Source: Comamonadaceae bacterium CG_4_10_14_3_um_filter_60_75 (lineage in GTDB: Bacteria; Pseudomonadota; Gammaproteobacteria; Burkholderiales; Burkholderiaceae_C). From it: a DNA stretch of 9,537 nucleotides. The notes under the pieces are model-generated. The model saw nothing but the letters and a program-made list of their open reading frames with translations, made no database searches and was not told where the DNA came from. This document shows positions 1-5,588 of the stretch, piece by piece (positions within the stretch are counted from its first letter, which is position 1; every line of letters begins with the position of its first letter). The DNA lies in contig PFKL01000207.1 of assembly GCA_002784245.1 (NCBI GenBank), positions 1 through 9,537 of the forward strand. The letters run 5' to 3'. The position numbers and the translations under genes are program-made.

Positions 1-60
1 TGCTATTTTAAAAATAGCTGGTAGCGCTTGTAGAACGGGGGCTAGAGGCAAAAAAAGCAA
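1..60. repeat. Palindromic intergenic repeat (Comamonadaceae-style), left edge
   Basis: Positions 2-9 (GCTATTTT) and 11-18 (AAAATAGC) form a perfect 8-bp inverted repeat around a single A. It is followed by AGCGCT (23-28, itself a palindrome), a G-run with GGGGGCTAGAGGC (37-49) and an A-run (50-56). The order palindrome / TAGCGCTTG / GGGCTAGAGGC / A-run resembles a dispersed intergenic repeat that I remember from Comamonadaceae genomes; this recollection is not verified here. It lies directly downstream of the DUF3460-like gene and could act as a transcription end or spacer. On the minus strand, however, the T-run precedes the hairpin, so it is not a classical intrinsic terminator. The element may continue to the left of the window. 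Confidence 0.5.
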
Positions 61-267
61 TTATTTACCGTGGGTCTGGTAAACGTAGGGCTGCTGCGGC
101 ACCTGCGCCGCCCGAAACTCGCGCCAGGCGTCACGGTCGACCGACTTGTCCCACAGCAGGCTGCGTCCGAGCTGTTGGCCGCGTTCGACTTTGGGGTCTT
201 TGGCGCGCAGTCCGTCAAGAAACAGCGTGGCTTCCGAGGTGTAGTAGGGGCGGTGAAAAATATTCAT
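61..267 (-). CDS. DUF3460-like small protein (68 aa)
   Basis: This is a small, soluble, charged protein with no signal peptide or membrane segment. The N-terminal MNIFHRPYYTSEAT, the central GRSLLWDK (residues 34-41) and the C-terminal VPQQPYVYQT (56-65) match what I remember of DUF3460, a family of about 60-70 residues found mainly in Burkholderiales, of unknown function. The ATG at 265-267 is preceded by AGGAAAGG at good Shine-Dalgarno distance, which supports the start. The gene lies 48 bp downstream of hyfI on the same strand with no clear terminator between them, so it may be read through from the hyf operon. Nothing links it functionally to the complex. The family call rests on motif memory only; the reality of the gene is well supported by its ribosome site and motif-like composition. 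Confidence 0.75.
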   Translation of the reverse strand: MNIFHRPYYTSEATLFLDGLRAKDPKVERGQQLGRSLLWDKSVDRDAWREFRAAQVPQQPYVYQTHGK

Positions 268-315
268 GGGTTAAACCTTTCCTAGGTATTTTAGCGGTGC
301 GTTAACGGGTGGTAC

Positions 316-828
316 TTACCGCAACCGGATCGCCTCGATGATGCCGCGCATCAGCGCCAGCGGCGTCGGCGGGCAGCCGGGAATGACCGCGTCGACCGGG
401 ATGACGTTAGCCACCGCGCCGCAGCTGGCGTAGCTGGTGCCAAATTCACCGCCACAGGCGCCACAGTCGCCCACCGCGATCACCAGCCGCGGCTCGGGCG
501 TGGCGGCGTAGGTACGGCGCAGCGCTTCTTCCATGTGGCGCGACACCGGGCCAGTCACCAGCAGCATGTCGGCAAAGCGCGGGCTGGCGACAAAGTGCAC
601 GCCAAAGCGCTCGATGCTGTAGTAGGGGTTTCCCAGCATCTGGATTTCCAGCTCGCAGCCGTTGCACGACCCGGCATCCACCTCGCGGATCGCCAGGCTG
701 CCGTTAAAGCGCGCGCCAATATGCTGGCGCAGTTGCTCGCCCACCTCGGTCAATGCGGGTTCGTCTGAATCAGGTATCGCCTCGGTCAGGATGCCGATAC
801 GTTGAATTTTTCCAAGGATGCGCAGCAT
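316..828 (-). CDS. hyfI: Ehr/hydrogenase-4-type small subunit HyfI (NuoB-like), N2 [4Fe-4S] cluster
   Basis: This is the NuoB/HycG-family electron-transfer subunit (170 aa), sitting in the soluble arm against HyfG at the membrane surface. The N2-type cluster ligands are all present: SCNGCE gives Cys55 and Cys58, GDCGACGG gives Cys122, and PGCPP gives Cys152. Extra cysteines at 125 and 136 lie beside the third ligand. E. coli HycG/HyfI are about 250 aa; here the protein stops soon after PGCPP, so the C-terminal extension is missing. The ATG at 826-828 lies 3 bp after the hyfG stop. A GGAG inside the end of hyfG is rather far upstream, so translation is probably coupled to hyfG. Last gene of the hyf operon. 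An intact cluster beside a large subunit without NiFe ligands means this subunit probably still carries electrons, but not to a hydrogen-forming site. Confidence 0.93.
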   Translation of the reverse strand: MLRILGKIQRIGILTEAIPDSDEPALTEVGEQLRQHIGARFNGSLAIREVDAGSCNGCELEIQMLGNPYYSIERFGVHFVASPRFADMLLVTGPVSRHMEEALRRTYAATPEPRLVIAVGDCGACGGEFGTSYASCGAVANVIPVDAVIPGCPPTPLALMRGIIEAIRLR

Positions 829-831
829 GGT

Positions 832-2433
832 TTACAGGTCTGCTCCAGAGTAAGAGCCATTGACGGATTTGTTGCAGACAGGAAAGTCCGGCACGATGTT
901 GTCGTGGATCAGCAGCTCCAGCGCCGGCCAGGTCGTCCACGACGGGTCACGCGGGAAGAAGCAGGCCACTCGGGCATCTGCACCGAAGCGCACGTACGTC
1001 AGGATTTCACCGCGCCAGCCTTCAATCAGCCCCAGCCCCTCGGCCTCAGCAAGAGGCGCTTTCCAAGGCACACCACAATCCCCGGCAGGCAGATCGTCCA
1101 GCAGTGATTCCATCAGTTCGAACGATTCGGCCATTTCTTCCAGTCGAACCCGGGCGCGTGCATTGACATCACCGTAATGGTGCAGCGGAACCTTCACCTC
1201 GAGGCGGTCGTAGGGCGCATACGGGGCATCACGGCGCACGTCGACACTGTGGCCAGAGGCGCGACCAACATAGCCCAGGCAACCCAGCGCTTTGGCGTGT
1301 TCAGGCTTGAGGATGCCTGCACCGCGCACCCGGTCGGTGACAGAGGGCAGGTCGTTGATGATCGTCATCAGGCGTTTGACTTGTTCGCGCATGGCATCGG
1401 TTTGCACCTGCAGCGACGCTTCAAAGCGCTGCTCCAGGTCACGCGCCACGCCACCGGGGACGATGCAGTCCATCATGAAACGGTGACCAAACACATCGCC
1501 CGACATGCGTTGCCAAATCTCGCGCAAGCGGCTGAACTGCATGGCCCCAAAAGCGAAACCGACATCGTTGAGCATGGCACCCACGTCGCCCAGGTGGTTC
1601 GCCACGCGCTCTCTTTCGCAGAGCAGTGCACGCAGGAATTGTGCGCGCTCTGGCAACTCCAGCCGGGTTGCGCGCTCCATCGCCTGGCAGGCGGCCCAGG
1701 TGTGCGCCACCGTGGAGTCACCGGAGACGCGCCCGGCCAGTCGGGCCAAGCCTGCCGCGTCGCGCCCCTGTGCGATTTTCTCAATGCCTTTGTGGGTGTA
1801 GGCCAGGCGCTCTTCGAGTCGCAGCACGGTCTCGCCTACCGCCTGAAAGCGGAAATGCCCTGGCTCGATGATGCCCGCGTGCACCGGACCGACCGGTATT
1901 TCATAGACACCACTGCCTTGCGCCAGCAAAAAGTTGTATTGGTGGTCGGCCGGTGTGCGCTCGGGTGGCGTCCCCGCCGCGGGGACATCACGGCGCAGCG
2001 GAAACTCGTTATCGTTCCATGCCTGGTGGCGGCACCAGCGGCGCTGATCTGGGTGGCCCTCAAACACCATGCCGAGCAAGTCGTGCACATGGCGCTCGGG
2101 CCGGTCGGCACCTGCGTAAATGGACGTGTGCGAGGCCAGCACCGGGTGATCGCTGGTCAATGTGGTGCGCGCCACCAGATAGGCACCGCCTTTTTCAAAG
2201 CAGGCGTTAACGGCAAATGTGGCGGGGACCGTGTTATCGGCGCGCAGGTCGTCGGCCCACACCGCGACCCATCGGAAATCGAGCGCGCGCGCGCTTTGTG
2301 CGACCGTAAGCCACGCATCCGACTCCACCAAAATCAGCTGCGCCGGTGCCAGCTGGTCTGACAGGTGCCGCGCCTTCGCGCCAGAGGCCAACAAATGATT
2401 GACCAACGGGGCCAGTGCCGGATGCAACGTCAT
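832..2433 (-). CDS. hyfG: Ehr-type large subunit HyfG (NuoC-NuoD fusion) lacking NiFe cysteines
   Basis: The protein has 533 aa. Residues 1 to about 150 are NuoC-like, with ERHVHDLLGMVFEGHPDQRR at 113-132. Residues from about 175 on are NuoD/HycE-like, with GPVHAGIIEPGHFRF at 182-196 and RASGHSVDVR at 391-400. Against E. coli HycE recalled from memory, the first metal motif RVCGICGFAHS is RVSGDSTVAHT here (235-245: Ser237 and Ser240 replace both Cys). The last motif SLDPCYSCTDR is SVNGSYSGADL (523-533: Ser527 and Gly530 replace both Cys). No NiFe centre can be bound, so this is not a hydrogenase. The stop follows immediately after the second motif, at the point corresponding to the HycE maturation cut, so no cleavable tail exists. 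The start overlaps the hyfF stop (ATGA), with GGAG about 10 nt upstream. It pairs with HyfI next door. Substrate and electron partner are unknown; a quinone or a still unidentified reaction at the NuoD-like cavity is possible. Confidence 0.93.
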   Translation of the reverse strand: MTLHPALAPLVNHLLASGAKARHLSDQLAPAQLILVESDAWLTVAQSARALDFRWVAVWADDLRADNTVPATFAVNACFEKGGAYLVARTTLTSDHPVLASHTSIYAGADRPERHVHDLLGMVFEGHPDQRRWCRHQAWNDNEFPLRRDVPAAGTPPERTPADHQYNFLLAQGSGVYEIPVGPVHAGIIEPGHFRFQAVGETVLRLEERLAYTHKGIEKIAQGRDAAGLARLAGRVSGDSTVAHTWAACQAMERATRLELPERAQFLRALLCERERVANHLGDVGAMLNDVGFAFGAMQFSRLREIWQRMSGDVFGHRFMMDCIVPGGVARDLEQRFEASLQVQTDAMREQVKRLMTIINDLPSVTDRVRGAGILKPEHAKALGCLGYVGRASGHSVDVRRDAPYAPYDRLEVKVPLHHYGDVNARARVRLEEMAESFELMESLLDDLPAGDCGVPWKAPLAEAEGLGLIEGWRGEILTYVRFGADARVACFFPRDPSWTTWPALELLIHDNIVPDFPVCNKSVNGSYSGADL

Positions 2434-3902
2434 AGCAGCGACGCTCCAGAAATCAACAGCGTGGCTTGTTCAAACCAGCGCGACAGAAAGTTGGGGATCA
2501 TCAGCCCAAGGAACAGCACCAGCACAAGGTGAATGATCACCGGGATCATGTTCGCTTGCACCGGTCTTTGCCCGGGTGGCGGTTCGCCAAACACCATTTT
2601 TTGCATGTGCCGGAACAGACCCGCAAACGCCACACCAAAGCCAATCAACAGCGGAATCGTCAGCCACGGCCAACTCTTCATGGTTGCGACCAGGAGCAAA
2701 AATTCACTGATAAACACGCCAAACGGCGGGAAGCCGGCAATCGACACCACGCCCAACAGCAGCCCCCAGCCGATGGCCGGTTGGGTGCGGATCAGGCCGC
2801 GAATCTGGTCAATGCGCTGCGTTCCCGCCAATTGGCAGGCATGGCCGACGGTGACGAAGATGGCAGATTTGGTCAGCGAATGCACCGTCATGTGCAACAG
2901 CGCGCCGTAGGTGGCCAGCGGCCCGCCCAGGCCAAAGCCAAAGGTGATCAGGCCCATGTGTTCGATCGACGAATAGCTGAACATGCGCTTGACGTCGTGC
3001 TGGCGGTGCAAGAACAAACCGGCCACGGTAAACGACAACAGGCCAAAACCCATCATAAGGTAGCCCGCCAGATGCGTCTGCAGCGAAGCGTCAACCAGCA
3101 TTTTGACACGCACCAACGCATACAGCGCAACATTGAGCAGCAAGCCCGACAGCACCGCTGACATCGGCGTGGGGCCTTCAGAGTGCGCGTCGGGCAACCA
3201 GTTGTGCAGTGGCACCAGGCCGACCTTGGTGCCGTAGCCCACCAGCAAAAATACAAACGCCAGCGTGATCACAGCCGGGTCGAGCGCGCCGCCGGCGCTG
3301 CTGTGCAACACCGTCCACAACAAGGTGTCGTCACGATCAGCGCCTAATTTGCTCTCGGCGGCAAAGTAAATGAGCACGGTACCAAACAGCGCTTGGGCAA
3401 TGCCGACGCCGCACAGAATAAAGTACTTCCAGGCGGCCTCAATCGCCTCGGGCGTGCGGTACAGCGACACCAGTAGCACAGTGGTCAGGGTGGCCATTTC
3501 CATCGCGACCCACAGCACGCCGAGGTTGTTGGTTGACAAGGCCAGCAACATCGAAAACAAAAAGCACTGGTACATCGAGTGGTACAGGCGCAAGCGCCGG
3601 TCGGTGACGCGGCCCTTTTCAACCTCGTGGCGCATGTACGGGCGCGAAAAAATTGACGTCGTCAGGCCGACAAACGCCGTCAGCACAACCAGATAGACGT
3701 TGAACGCGTCGATGTAGAACATGCGGCTAGGCGACAGCTGTGGCCCATGGTCAAACACGTCGAGCGCCATCGCCAGCGACGCGCCAAATGTGACCGCGCC
3801 GACCGCGATGTTGATCCAGCCCGCAACAGGTCGGTGACCAATGATGGCCAGAATCAGCCCACCCGCCAGGGGGGCAAGCAAGGTCGCTTCCAGCAGCGTC
3901 AT
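2430..3902 (-). CDS. hyfF: Hydrogenase-4-type antiporter-like membrane subunit HyfF
   Basis: This is a NuoL/M/N-family (proton-conducting, Mrp antiporter-related) polytopic membrane protein of 490 aa with roughly 14 hydrophobic segments. Expected pumping residues are present: Glu135 in the TM5 motif AMEMAT, Lys226 in GTKVGLVPLHNWLPDAHSEG (224-243), His341 and Lys345 in HSLTKSAIF, and Lys435 late in the protein. The length is close to E. coli HyfF (about 526 aa). The ATG at 3900-3902 overlaps the hyfE stop by 4 bp (ATGA), and a full AGGAGGT Shine-Dalgarno lies just upstream inside hyfE (complement of 3908-3914). This is by far the strongest ribosome site in the operon. The gene overlaps hyfG at its 3' end, again by ATGA. 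Inferred role: ion translocation driven by electron transfer in the HyfG/HyfI arm. Direction and ion (H+ or Na+) cannot be read from sequence. Confidence 0.92.
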   Translation of the reverse strand: MTLLEATLLAPLAGGLILAIIGHRPVAGWINIAVGAVTFGASLAMALDVFDHGPQLSPSRMFYIDAFNVYLVVLTAFVGLTTSIFSRPYMRHEVEKGRVTDRRLRLYHSMYQCFLFSMLLALSTNNLGVLWVAMEMATLTTVLLVSLYRTPEAIEAAWKYFILCGVGIAQALFGTVLIYFAAESKLGADRDDTLLWTVLHSSAGGALDPAVITLAFVFLLVGYGTKVGLVPLHNWLPDAHSEGPTPMSAVLSGLLLNVALYALVRVKMLVDASLQTHLAGYLMMGFGLLSFTVAGLFLHRQHDVKRMFSYSSIEHMGLITFGFGLGGPLATYGALLHMTVHSLTKSAIFVTVGHACQLAGTQRIDQIRGLIRTQPAIGWGLLLGVVSIAGFPPFGVFISEFLLLVATMKSWPWLTIPLLIGFGVAFAGLFRHMQKMVFGEPPPGQRPVQANMIPVIIHLVLVLFLGLMIPNFLSRWFEQATLLISGASLL

Positions 3903-4627
3903 GCGTGACCTCCTGTGGCTGGCACAGTGGCACGGTCGTCGGGCGTGTCGGTTTCATTGGCTTCTGACAAATGGTTGTACTGGCCGACGTCGAGCGAACC
4001 AAACGAGTCCCGCAGGTGAAAGAAAAACACGCCAAACAGGATTGACGCCACCAGAATGTCAAAGGCCACGCCCAGTTCGACGATCAGCGGCATGCCGTAG
4101 GCCGATACCGATGCAGCAAAGAAGATGCCAGACTCCATCGACATGAAACCAATCACCTGTGCTACCGCCGACTTGCGCACGCACATCAGCAACATGCCCA
4201 GCAACTCGATGGCGATGCTCACGGCGATGATGTTGCGCGTGGCCAGGCCAGACAAGTTGATGATCGACTTGGCAACAAAGTAGCTGAAGATCACCAGCAC
4301 CACACCGGCAATCAGCAACAGCGACGGGTGGGCGATTTCTTCGGCGTTGTACTGCATTTCAAGACGCACACTCAGGCGGTAGAGCAACCAGGGAATGACA
4401 ATCACCTTGAGCGCGAAGGTCAGCAGCGCCGACACGTACAGGTCAGAGTGGCCAGTGACGATGGCTACCAGCACCGTGACGGTGGCGAGCAAAAAGCCCT
4501 GCCAGGCAAAGGTAAAAATCAGCGGCAACATCCGGGCCTGGGCCAGCATCAAGAACGATGTCAACAGCGCCAGTGCCGCGAACAGAATGATCGCCTGGTT
4601 GAACAAACCGAGATTGGCAAAATCCAT
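3899..4627 (-). CDS. hyfE: Hydrogenase-4-type membrane subunit HyfE (NuoK-like part)
   Basis: This is a 242-aa membrane protein with about 6-7 hydrophobic helices. The C-terminal half resembles NuoK/MrpC: Glu141 in AIELLGMLLM and Glu184 in IVELGVAFDILVA correspond to the two buried NuoK glutamates of the proton channel. The N-terminal part (LPLIFTFAWQGFLLA, then ALLTFALKVIVIPWLLYRL) is typical of HyfE. The chosen ATG (4625-4627) gives MDFANLGLFNQ and lies 1 bp after the hyfC stop; a longer in-frame start at 4690 would overlap hyfC by about 60 bp and adds a Cys/Trp-rich stretch unlike the family. A hydrophilic acidic tail (about residues 206-242) makes it slightly longer than E. coli HyfE (216 aa). 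It links HyfC to the antiporter-like subunits in the membrane arm. Its stop overlaps hyfF. Confidence 0.9.
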   Translation of the reverse strand: MDFANLGLFNQAIILFAALALLTSFLMLAQARMLPLIFTFAWQGFLLATVTVLVAIVTGHSDLYVSALLTFALKVIVIPWLLYRLSVRLEMQYNAEEIAHPSLLLIAGVVLVIFSYFVAKSIINLSGLATRNIIAVSIAIELLGMLLMCVRKSAVAQVIGFMSMESGIFFAASVSAYGMPLIVELGVAFDILVASILFGVFFFHLRDSFGSLDVGQYNHLSEANETDTPDDRATVPATGGHA

Positions 4628-4628
4628 G

Positions 4629-5588
4629 TCAGTTGCCGCCTTCCAGCATGACGTGGGTGAGCATGCCCAGCACCGCCAGCATGAATGCAAAACCCAAAAA
4701 CTGCGGTACCCGAAACAGCCGCATCTTGGCCATCACGGTTTCCCAGACGACCAGCACCACGCCGATGAGCATCAGCTTGGCGGTGACCACCACCAAGCCG
4801 GTGGCCAGCGCCGTCATGGTCGGTTCGCTGGCAATGCCCCAGGGGAAGGTAAAGTTGATCAGCAGCACGGCGTAAATCATCAGCTTGATCTGCGAGGCCC
4901 ATTCGATCAGCGCCAAGTGGCGGCCGCCGTATTCCAGGATCATGGCCTCGTGCAGCATGGTCAGTTCCAGGTGGGTGGCCGGGTTATCGACCGGGATGCG
5001 GCTGGCCTCAGCCACGGCCACCATCGCCAGTGCCAGCAGCGCAAACAGGAACGACGGACGCAAAAGCAAGCCCTGGTTGAGGATATAGGCGGTGGCGACC
5101 GACAGGTTGGTGGTGTGCGCGGTCATCGAAAAGGTGAACACCACCATCAGCATGGCGGGCTCGGCCAGGGCGGCAACCATCATTTCACGCGAGGCGCCCA
5201 TGCCGCCAAAGGCGGTGCCAATATCCAGTCCGGCCAAAGCGGTGAAGAAGCGTGCCAGTGAGAAAAACCCAACCAGCACAATCACGTCAGCAATCGCTGC
5301 CGTGGGCACATGCACGACGATCAGCGGCACCACCGTGCAGGCCAGCAGCATGGCGCCAAAAACAATGTATGGCGTAGCCCGAAACAGCCAAGACGCGTTA
5401 TGCGCGATCACCATCTGCTTGCCCAGCAGCTTGGCCAGGTCACGGTAAGGCTGCCAGACGGCAGGTGCAGCACGGTTTTGCAGGTGGCACTTGACGCGTT
5501 GTACCCAGCCCGCCAACAGCGGTGCCGCCGCGACGAACAGCAACGTTTGCGTGACGGCCAGGGCCCAGAAACTCAGCTCACTATCCAT
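4629..5588 (-). CDS. hyfC: Hydrogenase-4-type membrane anchor HyfC (NuoH-like)
   Basis: This is a 319-aa NuoH/HycD-family protein with about eight membrane helices, the usual length for the family (E. coli HycD about 307, HyfC about 315). Family signatures are GWVQRVKCHLQNRAAPAVW (27-45) followed by YRDLAKLLGK, LDIGTAFGGMGASREMM (121-137), and the charged loop EASRIPVDNPATHLELTMLH (194-213) with HEAMILEYGG after it. In complex I this loop helps form the quinone cavity and couples it to the pumping arm. The start at 5586-5588 overlaps hyfB by 16 bp; a longer in-frame start at 5720 would overlap hyfB by about 150 bp and begins with non-family sequence, so it is rejected. No strong ribosome site is visible, which suggests coupling to hyfB translation. 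It docks the HyfG/HyfI arm to the membrane. Confidence 0.92.
   Translation of the reverse strand: MDSELSFWALAVTQTLLFVAAAPLLAGWVQRVKCHLQNRAAPAVWQPYRDLAKLLGKQMVIAHNASWLFRATPYIVFGAMLLACTVVPLIVVHVPTAAIADVIVLVGFFSLARFFTALAGLDIGTAFGGMGASREMMVAALAEPAMLMVVFTFSMTAHTTNLSVATAYILNQGLLLRPSFLFALLALAMVAVAEASRIPVDNPATHLELTMLHEAMILEYGGRHLALIEWASQIKLMIYAVLLINFTFPWGIASEPTMTALATGLVVVTAKLMLIGVVLVVWETVMAKMRLFRVPQFLGFAFMLAVLGMLTHVMLEGGN

Noticed and set aside
1..18. Rho-independent terminator for the DUF3460-like gene
   Set aside because: The hairpin is AT-rich and, on the minus strand, the T-run comes before the stem and not after it.
1177..2361. Long plus-strand open frame of 394 codons opposite hyfG
   Set aside because: Shadow of hyfG: Arg/His/Ala-rich translation without family motifs, opposite a gene with clear domain matches.
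4395..5261. Plus-strand open frame of 288 codons opposite hyfC/hyfE
   Set aside because: Gln/His/Gly-rich antisense translation of membrane protein codons; no ribosome site or recognisable domain.
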